DNA of 64,000 bases from Salinimicrobium sp963709775 (GCA_963709775.1 CAVPXS010000001.1:124001-188000); one strand, 5' to 3'. Counted from the first letter of the stretch, positions 34,122 through 44,190 are shown. The notes: generated from the sequence alone by a model not told the origin. Numbers and translations are program-made.

Positions 34122-36125
34122 ATGAAATTTAAAGTAAAGTCAGATTTTAAGCCCACGGGAGATCAGCCGCAGGCCATAAAGCAACTGGTTAGCGGAATTG
34201 AAAACAAGGAACGATACCAGACACTTCTGGGAGTAACGGGATCGGGAAAAACCTTTACTGTCGCGAATGTGATCGAAGAGGTGCAAAAACCAACCCTTGT
34301 ACTTGCCCACAACAAGACCCTGGCTGCCCAGCTTTATTCTGAATTTAAGCAGTTCTTCCCGGATAATGCGGTAGAATATTTCGTGAGTTACTACGACTAC
34401 TATCAGCCGGAAGCTTTTATACCCTCCTCGGGAACTTATATTGAAAAGGATCTTTCGATAAACGAAGAGATTGAAAAAATGCGTCTCAGCACCACCTCTT
34501 CCCTCCTCTCCGGAAGAAGGGATGTGATTGTGGTGGCATCAGTTTCCTGTCTTTACGGTATTGGAAACCCGGTTGAGTTCAAGAAGAACGTCGTCTCCAT
34601 TGAAAAAGATATGGTGATCTCCCGAACACAGCTGCTCCATAAGCTGGTGCAAAGTCTTTATTCAAGGACCGAAGCTGAATTCAATCACGGGAACTTCCGA
34701 ATAAAGGGAGATACCGTAGATGTCTACCCAAGTTATGCAGATAATGCCTTCAGAATTCACTTTTTTGGAGATGAGATAGAAGAGATTGAAGCTTTTGACC
34801 CGGCTACAAATGAGGTTATCGAGAAATATGAACGTCTTAATATTTATCCTGCAAACATGTTCGTGACATCGCCCGATGTGCTGCAGGGAGCTATAAGGCA
34901 GATCCAGGATGACCTGGTAAAACAGGTAGATTACTTCCAGGACATAGGGAAACATTTAGAGGCAAAACGTCTTGACGAGCGCACCAATTTCGATCTTGAA
35001 ATGATAAGGGAATTGGGGTACTGTTCTGGAATTGAGAATTATTCGAGATACCTCGACGGTCGTCTTCCGGGCACAAGACCTTTCTGTTTACTGGATTATT
35101 TCCCCGACGATTTCCTTATGGTAGTGGATGAAAGTCACGTTACCATCCCGCAGGTACATGCGATGTACGGTGGGGACAGATCCAGAAAAGAAACTTTGGT
35201 AGATTACGGCTTCCGGCTTCCGGCAGCAATGGATAACCGTCCGCTGAAATTTGAGGAGTTTGAAATACTTCAGAATCAGGTGATTTACGTGAGTGCTACT
35301 CCGGCAGATTATGAACTTCAGAAGACAGAGGGAATGTATATTGAACAGGTAATTAGACCTACCGGTTTACTGGATCCTGTTATCGAAGTGCGACCCAGTC
35401 TCAACCAGATAGACGATCTCATTGAGGAAATGCAGGTGAGGATCGACAAAGACCAGAGGATTTTAGTTACCACCCTCACCAAACGAATGGCCGAAGAGCT
35501 TACAAAATACCTTACCCGAATTGATATTCGCTGTCGCTACATACATAGCGATGTCGATACATTAGAGCGGGTGGAAATTATGCAGGACCTTCGAAAAGGG
35601 CTTTTTGACGTCCTGGTTGGGGTGAACCTTTTGAGAGAGGGACTTGACCTTCCTGAAGTTTCCCTGGTGGCAATTCTAGATGCCGATAAGGAAGGGTTCT
35701 TAAGGAGCAACCGTTCCCTTACGCAGACAATTGGCCGGGCTGCCCGTCACCTGGAAGGAAAAGCAATCCTGTATGCGGATAAAATTACAGATAGTATGCA
35801 AAAGACTATCGACCAGACGGAGTACAGGCGTGAGAAACAGCTGAAGTACAACGAAGACAATAACATCACTCCCACCGCACTTAAGAAGTCATTCGAAAAT
35901 ATGCTCGTGCGTAAAAAACCGGAGCCCTACGTATATGAGGTTGCCCCCGATCTAAAAGCCGCAGAGGCTGAAACAGAATTCTTTAGTAAACCTCAACTGG
36001 AAAAAAGGATCAGGGAAAAAAGAAAGGCCATGGAGTCGGCGGCTAAAGAGCTGGATTTCATGACAGCGGCAAAACTGCGTGATGAAATCAAGATGCTGCA
36101 GGAAAAAGTACAGGAAACCTCTTAA
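34122..36125 (+). CDS. uvrB: excinuclease ABC subunit B
   Basis: DNA-damage helicase-like subunit of nucleotide-excision repair. The 667-residue protein has Walker A GVTGSGKTFTVA near residue 39, the DNA-clamping beta-hairpin YYDYYQPEAFIPSSGTYIEK near residue 93, DEx-box-like VVDESHVTIPQ near residue 337, helicase motifs V-VI (GLDLPEVSLV and QTIGRAARH near residue 535), and the C-terminal UVR motif MESAAKELDFMTAAKLRDE that contacts UvrC. Length is normal. Start ATG lies directly behind a well-formed promoter. Confidence 0.97.
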   Translation: MKFKVKSDFKPTGDQPQAIKQLVSGIENKERYQTLLGVTGSGKTFTVANVIEEVQKPTLVLAHNKTLAAQLYSEFKQFFPDNAVEYFVSYYDYYQPEAFIPSSGTYIEKDLSINEEIEKMRLSTTSSLLSGRRDVIVVASVSCLYGIGNPVEFKKNVVSIEKDMVISRTQLLHKLVQSLYSRTEAEFNHGNFRIKGDTVDVYPSYADNAFRIHFFGDEIEEIEAFDPATNEVIEKYERLNIYPANMFVTSPDVLQGAIRQIQDDLVKQVDYFQDIGKHLEAKRLDERTNFDLEMIRELGYCSGIENYSRYLDGRLPGTRPFCLLDYFPDDFLMVVDESHVTIPQVHAMYGGDRSRKETLVDYGFRLPAAMDNRPLKFEEFEILQNQVIYVSATPADYELQKTEGMYIEQVIRPTGLLDPVIEVRPSLNQIDDLIEEMQVRIDKDQRILVTTLTKRMAEELTKYLTRIDIRCRYIHSDVDTLERVEIMQDLRKGLFDVLVGVNLLREGLDLPEVSLVAILDADKEGFLRSNRSLTQTIGRAARHLEGKAILYADKITDSMQKTIDQTEYRREKQLKYNEDNNITPTALKKSFENMLVRKKPEPYVYEVAPDLKAAEAETEFFSKPQLEKRIREKRKAMESAAKELDFMTAAKLRDEIKMLQEKVQETS

Positions 36126-36216
36126 AGTGTTAAAATATTTATAGAGTGCTGTAAAACAGGAAGATATTTGAGTATATTGATTTTTATTGGTGCCTCCCCA
36201 AGAAAAAAATGCACTC

Positions 36217-37429
36217 GTGTACAAACTTCTGTTATTGGGGATCGCACTCCTCTTATTTTCTTTTAAAACAAATGCGCAGGTTGGGATCAATACTCATGAC
36301 CCCAAAGCACAACTGGATATAAGCATTGAAGATCCGGCTTCCCCGGAAAATACAGATGGCATTCTTATTCCCCGAATGTCAAATTTTCCTGCCACTAATC
36401 CCACAGCGGCTCAACATGGGATGCTGATTTTCCTTACCTCTCAAAAAGTGGAATTCCCAACAGGATTTTACTGGTGGAATTCCTCCACGGTAGCCTGGGA
36501 AAGTGTGGGAAGAAAAGCTTCATCAGATTTTTACAAAATTGGAACAACCTCTCCCTCCACAAGTCCCGAAGAAGCGGTATTTAGAAAAGGCAATGTCAGC
36601 ATTGGCGGCTCTTCCCAAAATGTAAAGCTGAAGGTAATAATTGATGACAAGGAAGATCATTTAATTCGTACCGGCCTTGAGGTTGAGAACGCAAGTTCGA
36701 CAGCAAAAAATGTCACTTACGGCATTGTAACCAATAATAATACTGCAACAGCCGATAAAAAGTATGGAATAAAAAGCTCTGTTAGTGCCAACGGAATCGG
36801 GATTCATTACGGCATTTTCAATGAGGTGAATCAGAATACAAATGAAGAGATCTACGGGATCTATAATGATGTAGGTAAGACATTCGGATCCACAAAAAAC
36901 CACTATGGCATCTACAATGAAATTGGAACAGTACAGGGAAATGGCTTCGTTTACGGCATATACAGTACGGCCTTATGGTAATGATCCAAAAAAGGTATAT
37001 GCAGGTTATTTTTCGGGAAGAGTAGGCATAGGAACAACAGGAAATGATTACGTGTTGCCGGATACAAGAGGTTCTCAGGACCAGGTTTTAATGACAGATG
37101 CAAGTGGCATTGTGAGTTGGAAATATCCAAACTCCGGCACCTATTCCTCCACTGCCTCTAATACCGGAGCTTTTATAATTCCCGATGAAACTTATTCCCT
37201 TCGCATCAATAACCAGGTGAGCAGCGTTGTAATTCCCGATGCCGCTATTAATAAAGGCCGGCTGATATACCTGATCAACTGGCCCGGCAATTCAAAAAAG
37301 AATCTGGATTTTTTAGGCAGTAATGATCTGTTTGATATCACCACAAATTCAACAGTAAATAGTATAGATCCCGGAACAAAATACCTCATCCAAAGTGCAG
37401 GTAATCGTTGGATCCTTTTGGATAAATAA
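36217..37429 (+). pseudogene. secreted flavobacterial surface protein (QVGINT-type), frameshifted
   Basis: A GTG at 36217 gives a signal peptide (MYKLLLLGIALLLFSFKTNA) then QVGINTHDPKAQLDISIE and DGILIPRMSNFPATNPTAAQ, the opening of a family of secreted proteins common in flavobacteria. The middle has short repeats of the type YGIYN / YGIFNE. The frame stops at 36979; the next frame resumes YGNDPKKVYAGYFSGRVGIG and ends at 37429 with a small beta domain. One extra T at 36973-36974 accounts for the break, and the corrected protein is about 403 residues. Function unknown; probably cell-surface. Confidence 0.78.
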
Positions 37430-37448
37430 GGAACATCTTTGCTTAAGT

Positions 37449-39547
37449 TCAGGATATCTCATCCACAGTTTTAGGCTGTAGCTTCTTAACCGATCTTTCT
37501 AATCGAATTCTTACGTCCACTGCCGTCAGGTCTTTATCGGTCGCCATAAGAGGATTGAGGTCCAATTCTGCAATTTCAGGAACCATGGCCAACAAATTCG
37601 AGATCTTCACAATAGTTTCAGCAAACAATTCGATGTTGATACCAGCTCTGACCTCTAATTCCTTTTAATACCGGGAGTGCTTTTAGATCTGTGATCATTT
37701 TTAAAGCCTCTTCCTCTGAAACAGGAGTCATTGCAGCACTTATATCCTTTAAAACCTCAACAAAAATACCTCCCAGTCCACATAAAATCACATGAGGATA
37801 ATTGGTTTCTTTTTTTGCCCCTATGAACAGTTCCATTCCCTTGACCATGGGCTGGATCATAACAGACGTTGCTCCTTCGATTTGCATTAATTTGTCAAAA
37901 CCTTCAGACAGAGCGGTGTCGTTTGAAACATTCAGGATAACTCCGCCGACATCAGATTTATGCAACGGTCCTTCAACTTTTAGAACTACCGGATATTCAA
38001 CTGAGTTTGAAATCTTATTTAGCTCTGCCTCATCCTTAGCCTGATTTGGAGTGGCAAATTTCACTCCGGCATACTTCAGCAAGCTAACAGCTGCTTCTGT
38101 GGGTATGTATCCTTCCGGCAGGGTATCCACAAATTCCCGGATTTCTGTAGAAAATTGTGGTTCAGGATTATTGGTTTTTATACGAACCGGTTTTTGATTA
38201 TAAACTTTGGCTAAGGCCTGTCCAAACAAGACTTCATCATGAAATGCGATATTTCCTTTTTTAATGAAATCTTTAATTTCATTCTTCACATTCACCACCG
38301 AGGGTAAAATGGCATAGATCGGCTTTTCGGAAGTTCTTATTTTTTCATTCAGCACATCATATACATCATCCACAGCGGTTAAACCCGGACTTCCGAAGAT
38401 CACAGTTATCGCATCAATTTCGGTGGAGTTTTCACAGTACTCAATAATGGCATCTAACTGCTCAGCGTTGCCTGTTGCTAAAAAATCAATAGGATTGGAT
38501 ACAGAAGATCCATCAAATAATTTACTCAACAAGGCTTCGCTTTCTTTGCCTGCTAAATGCGGAATTTTCAGTCCGTTCTTTGCTAATACATCGGTCAGCA
38601 TTACAGCCGGACCGCCGGCGTGGGTGACGATGGCAATATTCCTTCCTTCAGATTCTTTTTGCTGAAGTATTCCGGCAACAGTAATGAGTTCATTCCTGCC
38701 GTAGCAACGGATAATTCCGGCTTTTTTAAATAGAGGTATCTACAAAAACATCAGAATTGGCTATAGCTCCTGTATGTGAGGAAGCCGCCCTGTTTCCTTC
38801 CTCCGAACTTCCGGCCTTAATAGCCGCAATTTTACAACCTTTACCTATCAGGGAGGCTGTATGTTTCAAAAACTTAAGCGGGTTTTTGATGCTTTCAATG
38901 TAAAGCAGTTTTACTTTTGAACTGGTTTCCTTTTCAAAAGAGCGGTCCAAATATTCAAGGATCTCCTCCACTCCTATTTGGGCACTGTTTCCAACGGTAT
39001 ACAAGCTCGAAAATGTTAGCCCCATGCTCTTTGCCGCTTCAATAATAAAGACGGCTGTTGCACCGGAACCTGATATAAAGTCAACACCGTTCTCATCCAG
39101 TTTTGGAATGGGCGTTGTAAAAACTCCGGTGTAATGTTTGTTTATTAATCCAATGTTGTTAGGACCTAATAAACTACCACCTGCCTTATCAATCAAGTCG
39201 ACAATTTCCTTTTCCAGCTTAGCACCGGCTTGATCCTTTTCACTGAATCCGGCGGAGAAAATGATAAAGCCTTTGGTGTTCTTTCGTTGTGTAAGCACCT
39301 TCACGGCTTCAACAACATATTTTGCAGCAATGGCGATTATCGCCAGATCTACTTCAGGTAGATCATTGATGTCGTTATAAGATTTCACCCCCTGAACAAG
39401 CTCCTGCTTAGGATTGACTACAAATAATTCTCCTTTAAACTGATGATCAATCAGGTTTTTTAAAACTCTGCCGCCGGGACTATGAATATTATCAGAACCC
39501 CCAACAACAACAATGCTTTTAGGGTGAATTAATTTCGAATGAAGCAT
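37449..39547 (-). pseudogene. ADP-forming acyl-CoA synthetase (acetate-CoA ligase family), two +1 frameshifts
   Basis: Three consecutive frames add up to one protein of about 699 residues. Segment 1 (start ATG 39547): CoA-binding SIVVVGGSDNIHSPGGRVLK, then SSHTGAIANSDVFVDT. An extra base at about 38734 shifts to segment 2: LFKKAGIIRCYGR, VTHAGGPAVMLTD, GYIPTEAAVSLLKYAG and the ATP-grasp region VVLKVEGPLHKSDVGGV. A second extra base at about 37650 shifts to segment 3: RAGINIELFAETIVKI, ending IAELDLNPLM. Such enzymes turn acyl-CoA, ADP and phosphate into acid, ATP and CoA. It sits with ior genes and an aminotransferase. Two insertions in one gene suggest sequencing error or true decay. Confidence 0.83.
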
Positions 39548-39669
39548 ATAGAACAAAGAATTTAATAATAGTAAAGAAAGAGAATTGAAATAGGATTTTA
39601 ACTGATATTCATCAGCATCTGTTTGATTAGATATTAGTTAATTTGATAGAACAGTCAAATCTTTTAGGT

Positions 39670-40929
39670 ATGTATGCATTTTCGAAAGCAGTCAATTCCA
39701 TGCATTCAGAGGACGTTAAACAATTGATGAAACAGGCTTCCGGCAAAAACCTGATCTCCTTTGCAGGTGGCATGCCCAACAATGATCTTTTTCCGGTAAA
39801 ACAAATTGATGAGATCTATAATTCTCTGCCTGAAGATGTCAAAAAGTTGTGTTTTCAATACGGTCCCACTTCCGGTTATCCACCTCTGGTCAAGTCCCTG
39901 GAAAGCTATTTGAAAAATAAGGGATTGGCAGTTGATGATAATAAAATTTTGATCACTACGGGTTCCCTGCAAGCGATATCTATTATTAGTCAGGAATTTG
40001 TCAATGAAGGTGATATCATACTCACAGAAAATCCATGTTTTGTAGGAGCTTTGACGGTTTTTGAAACTGTTGGAGCCGAGATACACAGTATACCTATCGA
40101 CAAGAACGGCATCAACATCGAAGCCTTAAAAAGTAAAATCCAATCCTTAGATCGGAAACCCAAGTTCTTATATGTAACGCCCAATTATCATAATCCTGCC
40201 GGTATTATTTACACACCTGAAAGAAAAAGAGAACTCCTGGAAGTTTTATCGGGTACAGGAATAATCCTACTGGAAGATGATGCCTACAGTGAACTTTACT
40301 TTAATGATGATGAAAAACACCTGACCAAACCGATGAAATCATTTGGTGTTAAGGATGTGGAAATCATTTACACAGGATCATTTTCAAAAATATTGGGTCC
40401 GGGATTTAGATTGGGCTATATGTTGTCTTCTGAAGAGATCTTCGAAAAAGCTGAAACGGTTAAACAGGCTCTCGATGCCTGTACTTCCAGTTTTATGCAG
40501 ATACTGGCGAATGAATTTTTAGCACAAAATAAACTGGAACCTTATTTGGCATTTTTGAGAAGTGAATATCTGGAACGCAAGAATTTGCTTCAAAAATATT
40601 TGAAAGCCTATATGCCCCAGGAAGTCACCTGGAATGAACCCAAAGGAGGATTTTACATGTGGCTGAAATTACCTTCTCATATTAAATCAACAGACATATT
40701 TAAAGAAAGTGTTGCCAAAGGAGTAGTATTTGTAACCGGAAGAACCTTTGATCCCGCCAGTCAAAAGGATGACAGGTTGCGACTTTCCTTTTCAAATATG
40801 CCAAAGGAGCAAATTGAAAAAGGGGTCATTATCTTATCTGAAGCAATAAAAAAAGTGCTTCAGAATTCTAAAATGTCAGATCTCCTGATCGGGATTTTCA
40901 AGTTCAAAACAAAAAAGTATCGGGAATAA
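39670..40929 (+). CDS. PLP-dependent aminotransferase (class I/II, KAT/LysN-like)
   Basis: About 419 residues from the ATG at 39670; a TTG at 39643 is also open. Landmarks: ISFAGGMPNNDLFP near residue 29, YGPTSGYPPLVKSLESYL, NYHNPAGIIYTPERKR near residue 175, LEDDAYSEL with the PLP-contacting Asp, and the Schiff-base Lys in GSFSKILGPGFRLGYM near residue 239. This subgroup transaminates aromatic or branched amino acids or 2-aminoadipate. It is divergent from the acyl-CoA synthetase gene and converges on iorBA, so I infer that it feeds 2-oxo acids to IorAB. It ends inside a strong terminator. Confidence 0.87.
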   Translation: MYAFSKAVNSMHSEDVKQLMKQASGKNLISFAGGMPNNDLFPVKQIDEIYNSLPEDVKKLCFQYGPTSGYPPLVKSLESYLKNKGLAVDDNKILITTGSLQAISIISQEFVNEGDIILTENPCFVGALTVFETVGAEIHSIPIDKNGINIEALKSKIQSLDRKPKFLYVTPNYHNPAGIIYTPERKRELLEVLSGTGIILLEDDAYSELYFNDDEKHLTKPMKSFGVKDVEIIYTGSFSKILGPGFRLGYMLSSEEIFEKAETVKQALDACTSSFMQILANEFLAQNKLEPYLAFLRSEYLERKNLLQKYLKAYMPQEVTWNEPKGGFYMWLKLPSHIKSTDIFKESVAKGVVFVTGRTFDPASQKDDRLRLSFSNMPKEQIEKGVIILSEAIKKVLQNSKMSDLLIGIFKFKTKKYRE

Positions 40930-40957
40930 AGACAAGTTTTATCCCCGATACTTTTTT
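40911..40957. terminator. bidirectional intrinsic terminator
   Basis: Long stem aaaaaagtatcggg ... cccgatactttttt, extended by ataaa/tttat. It lies between convergent aminotransferase and iorB genes; the aminotransferase stop codon is inside the left arm. Confidence 0.88.
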
Positions 40958-40979
40958 ATAAAGAAATATTGTACCTGAT

Positions 40980-41576
40980 CTATAAATTAGCCAGATTGGT
41001 GATTCCTTCAGCTACTTTTTTTCCTTCAGTAAAAGCTTCAAGGTTTAGCTTTATGATCTTTTCACTTTTATGCTGGAACAATTTCTTGATGGCTTCGATC
41101 ATACTGTCTTCCGATAATGGAATTATAGCTGATGCTGCTCCCAATAAAACTATATTAGCCACTTTTGAATTACCAATGGCTTTGGCAATTTCTGTAGCGT
41201 TTATAATGACGTGATTCGGATGCTTCTTTATCTGGTCAAAAAGATCATTTTTTTCAGGATAATTGGAAGTATTAATAAAAGCTTCTGAGTCTGTAACCAG
41301 CCAGCCATCCTTCTTCAAAAAAGGCATGTATCTCAATGCTTCCATGGGTTCTACCGATAAAATCAAATCAGCTTTTCCTTCAGGAATGAGATCAGAAAAA
41401 ATTTCCTTGTCCGATATTCTTACATGTGATTGCACGGCACCGCCACGTTGGCTCATCCCATGAACTTCAGATTGTTTAATGAACAAGTTCTCGTTTAAAG
41501 CAGCCGTATCCAAAACCGCAGCAATCGTAAGGATTCCCTGTCCACCAACACCCGATAATATTATATTTGTTTTCAT
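40980..41576 (-). CDS. iorB: indolepyruvate oxidoreductase subunit beta
   Basis: Gamma-domain partner of IorA. About 198 residues from the ATG at 41576 (a GTG at 41603 is possible): MKTNIILSGVGGQGILTIAA at the N-terminus, then EVHGMSQRGGAVQSHVRI near residue 38 and VANIVLLGAASAIIPLSEDS, all typical of the 2-oxoacid:ferredoxin oxidoreductase gamma family. With IorA it oxidatively decarboxylates aryl pyruvates to aryl-acetyl-CoA. It lies 28 bases downstream of iorA on the same strand. Confidence 0.92.
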   Translation of the reverse strand: MKTNIILSGVGGQGILTIAAVLDTAALNENLFIKQSEVHGMSQRGGAVQSHVRISDKEIFSDLIPEGKADLILSVEPMEALRYMPFLKKDGWLVTDSEAFINTSNYPEKNDLFDQIKKHPNHVIINATEIAKAIGNSKVANIVLLGAASAIIPLSEDSMIEAIKKLFQHKSEKIIKLNLEAFTEGKKVAEGITNLANL

Positions 41577-41604
41577 CTGTTTAATTTTTTCTAAGTCAGA
41601 CACT

Positions 41605-43218
41605 TTAGTTCAGTGATGCAATTCTGGCTTTAATTTGCTCTTTTTGATCCCTTGATAATCTAACGCAGGGCCTTTCAGAAATAATGACCGAAACACCTTT
41701 GTATTTTAATTCGTTTCGCAGTACTTCCACGTTTTCTTCGTGGTTCTTTTTTAGAGGCACTATAGTTTTAAGATGATCGGGATGAACTCCAATTCCCAAA
41801 CAGATTTTGTGCAATCTCCCTACTGCAGAAGATTCCTGAGCTCCCGTCATAGCAACAGCCGAATTATCTGAAATGATGATTGTAATTGGGGTATTTTCAT
41901 AAACCGCATCCAGAAGCCCAGTCATACCCGAATGTGTAAAAGTGGAATCTCCTATAACTGCAATTGCATTCTCCAGCCCCGCATCTGCGGCGCCTTTTGC
42001 CATCGTAATAGAAGCTCCCATATCTATAAGTGTGTTTATAGTACCTAAAGGCGGTAAAGCTCCCAATGCATAACATCCAATATCCCCAAAAACGTTTTTG
42101 TCCCCTATTTCTGGTATTAATTCATTAATGGCGTTAAAGAGGTCTGTATGGCCGCAACCTTCACAAAGTTGTGGAGGTCTTGGAGTCACTACGGAAGGAA
42201 TAGGTTCTAACTTCTCCTGGAAAAGCCCGAGAGATTTCCCGACTATTTTCGGGTTCAGTTCTCCCGTTCGCGGCAGATCGCCCGATAACTTTCCTTTTAT
42301 TTTATCGTTATCATCAAAATAGTTGTGCAGCAATTCTTCCACTATGGGGTATCCGTCTTCTACAACCAGGATCTTTTCGCAGTGGTCGTATAATGCTTTT
42401 ACTTTCTCTTTGGGTAAAGGATATTGAGTGATTTTTAAAATAGAATAATCGGAGTCATCTTCTCCCAGGTTTTCCATCACATAATTATAGGCTATTCCAC
42501 AAGCTATGATCCCCATTCCCTTGCTTTTACCTTTTTTCAGCCTGTTAAGATCAGAATTCTCTGAATATTCGATCAAAGTATTTTGTTTATTGACCAGGAG
42601 ATCAAACTGCTTTCTGGCATTCATGGGAAGCAGAGCAAAGCGAGAGGTATCTGATGGTAAGTTGATATCATTTGGATCACGTCTTTCCTTTACTTGAATA
42701 CCTGCACGGGAATGCGATAAGCGGGTGACCAACCTTAACAATACCGGTAATTTCAGTTCTTCGGAAAGGTCAAAGGCATAAAACATCATATCATAGGCTT
42801 CCTGCTGATTTGATGGTTCCAGGATTGGGATCATCGCAAATTTTCCATAGAATCGGGAATCCTGTTCATTCTGCGAAGAATGCATGGAAGGATCATCGGC
42901 CACTACCACTACGAGTCCGCCATTCACTCCGGAAACAGCCATATTCATAAAAACATCTGAAGCCACATTCAAACCCACATGCTTCATCACCACCATAGAT
43001 CTCTTGCCAACATAGGACATACCCAAAGCTGCTTCCATGGCCGTTTTTTCGTTGACAGACCAGGTGGTGTGTATCTTTAATTCCTTAGCAAGTTTGGACT
43101 TTTGAATGTATTCGGTTATCTCGGTTGAAGGGGTGCCGGGATAAGCATACACGCCGGACAAACCCGCATCAATACTACCTTGAGCAAGCGCTTCATTTCC
43201 TAAGAGTAAACTTTTCAT
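41605..43218 (-). CDS. iorA: indolepyruvate oxidoreductase subunit alpha, without the ferredoxin domain
   Basis: About 537 residues from the ATG at 43218 (MKSLLLGNEALAQGSIDAGL). An N-terminal pyrimidine-binding domain (VYAYPGTPSTEITEYI, KTAMEAALGMSYVGKRSMVV), then the thiamine-diphosphate domain with PPQLCEGCGHTDLFNAINEL and GDSTFTHSGMTGLLDAVYEN. The usual C-terminal two [4Fe-4S] ferredoxin module (CxxCxxCxxxC repeats) is absent: the protein ends after SVIISERPCVRLS and a short helix. Shorter IorA forms are known in Bacteroidota, so this may be lineage-normal. The missing clusters must be supplied by another protein (inference). Confidence 0.9.
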   Translation of the reverse strand: MKSLLLGNEALAQGSIDAGLSGVYAYPGTPSTEITEYIQKSKLAKELKIHTTWSVNEKTAMEAALGMSYVGKRSMVVMKHVGLNVASDVFMNMAVSGVNGGLVVVVADDPSMHSSQNEQDSRFYGKFAMIPILEPSNQQEAYDMMFYAFDLSEELKLPVLLRLVTRLSHSRAGIQVKERRDPNDINLPSDTSRFALLPMNARKQFDLLVNKQNTLIEYSENSDLNRLKKGKSKGMGIIACGIAYNYVMENLGEDDSDYSILKITQYPLPKEKVKALYDHCEKILVVEDGYPIVEELLHNYFDDNDKIKGKLSGDLPRTGELNPKIVGKSLGLFQEKLEPIPSVVTPRPPQLCEGCGHTDLFNAINELIPEIGDKNVFGDIGCYALGALPPLGTINTLIDMGASITMAKGAADAGLENAIAVIGDSTFTHSGMTGLLDAVYENTPITIIISDNSAVAMTGAQESSAVGRLHKICLGIGVHPDHLKTIVPLKKNHEENVEVLRNELKYKGVSVIISERPCVRLSRDQKEQIKARIASLN

Positions 43219-43437
43219 CTGTTTAAATTTGATTTTGCGTAGTGGAAATGATTCGATCTTCATCGACTCCTCCTAAAACGATATAGTTGTACAACTAATT
43301 TAGAAGGTTCAGGGTTATTAGAGTATGATCTTCATCATGCCTTAGTGCTATAATCGGAACAAAAATGCTAAAAATGAGATGTCTCAAAAATGCCTTTTTT
43401 GGAAGGAATTGAGCTGAAGTTCTTTTAAAAAGAATTA

Positions 43438-43457
43438 CCTCCACATTTAGGTGGAGG
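43438..43457. repeat. hairpin in the iorA-hsp20 gap
   Basis: cctccac, 6-base loop, gtggagg: a 7-base perfect stem. It stands in the 326-base space at 43219-43544 that otherwise has no gene. There is also a half copy of the caaaaatg palindrome at 43381-43400. No T-run directly follows. Confidence 0.4.
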
Positions 43458-43493
43458 CATATACCTCCCCTTCCTTACAGCATTGGCCAAATA

Positions 43494-43527
43494 AAAAAAC
43501 GCTCCCGTAAAAGGAGCGTTTTTTTCA
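43494..43527. terminator. intrinsic terminator behind the Hsp20 gene
   Basis: aaaaaacgctcc, 7-base loop cgtaaaa, ggagcgtttttt. Placed for the minus-strand Hsp20 gene, whose stop is 18 bases upstream on that strand. Confidence 0.87.
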
Positions 43528-43544
43528 ATTTGTAAAACCTTACT

Positions 43545-43991
43545 TTACTTGATATCGATCATTCGTTTTGCCTGTACTTTTGCATCCTCACGTTTTGGAA
43601 GCGTAATGGCCAGAACTCCATCTTTATATTGAGCCGAGATCTTATCGGCTTCTACAGTTTCCGGCAGACTAAAGGCTCTTTTGAAGCTGCTGTAGCTAAA
43701 TTCGCGACGGGTAAATCTTCCGCCGTTTTCTTTTTTCTCATTCTCTCTTTTTTCTTCAGAAGAAATAGTAAGAACGCCGTTGTCCAACTCCAGGTTAAAA
43801 TCTTTTTTGGTCATTCCCGGAGCAGCAAGTTCAAGAATAAAGGTATCATCATTTTCGGCAATATTCACAGCCGGAACGCTGGTTCCAATGCGGTTCATTC
43901 CGGAGTTTCCATTGTCATTCCAGTCGGTTTTGAACATGTCATCAAAAATCGATGGAAGCCAATTGTCGGTGTTTCTTTTTACAAGGTTCAT
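43545..43991 (-). CDS. Hsp20/alpha-crystallin small heat-shock protein
   Basis: A 148-residue ATP-independent chaperone that holds unfolding proteins. N-terminal arm LVKRNTDNWLPSIFDDMF, then the alpha-crystallin domain from about residue 42: VNIAENDDTFILELAAPGMT, FNLELDNGVLTISSEEK, FTRREFSYSSFKRAFSLPE and DGVLAITLPKRE with the final I-x-I/V-type tail region. Length normal for Bacteroidota. It stands alone with a strong terminator; the 5' gap toward the DUF1456 gene has room for its own promoter. Confidence 0.94.
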   Translation of the reverse strand: MNLVKRNTDNWLPSIFDDMFKTDWNDNGNSGMNRIGTSVPAVNIAENDDTFILELAAPGMTKKDFNLELDNGVLTISSEEKRENEKKENGGRFTRREFSYSSFKRAFSLPETVEADKISAQYKDGVLAITLPKREDAKVQAKRMIDIK

Positions 43992-44182
43992 AGCTAAATA
44001 TTTTAAAGTTATACAATTTTACTTTTCAGTTTTCTCCAGTCAAATTAAATACCAGTTGGATAAATCGGTCATTTTGTCTGCTAAGAATTGTATTTAGGTG
44101 TCATTATGTCGCTAAAAATAGATGTTTTAATAGAAAAGCCTTTAGTTTGCTTTATAAACTTCCTTAATTCATTAGGCTTATG

Positions 44183-44190
44183 TATTTTTG
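44183..44190 (+). promoter_or_regulatory. -7 promoter box (TAnnTTTG)
   Basis: TATTTTTG followed by CA, 17 bases upstream of the DUF1456 start, a perfect match to the Bacteroidota -7 consensus. -33 element not clear at the proper spacing. Confidence 0.5.
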
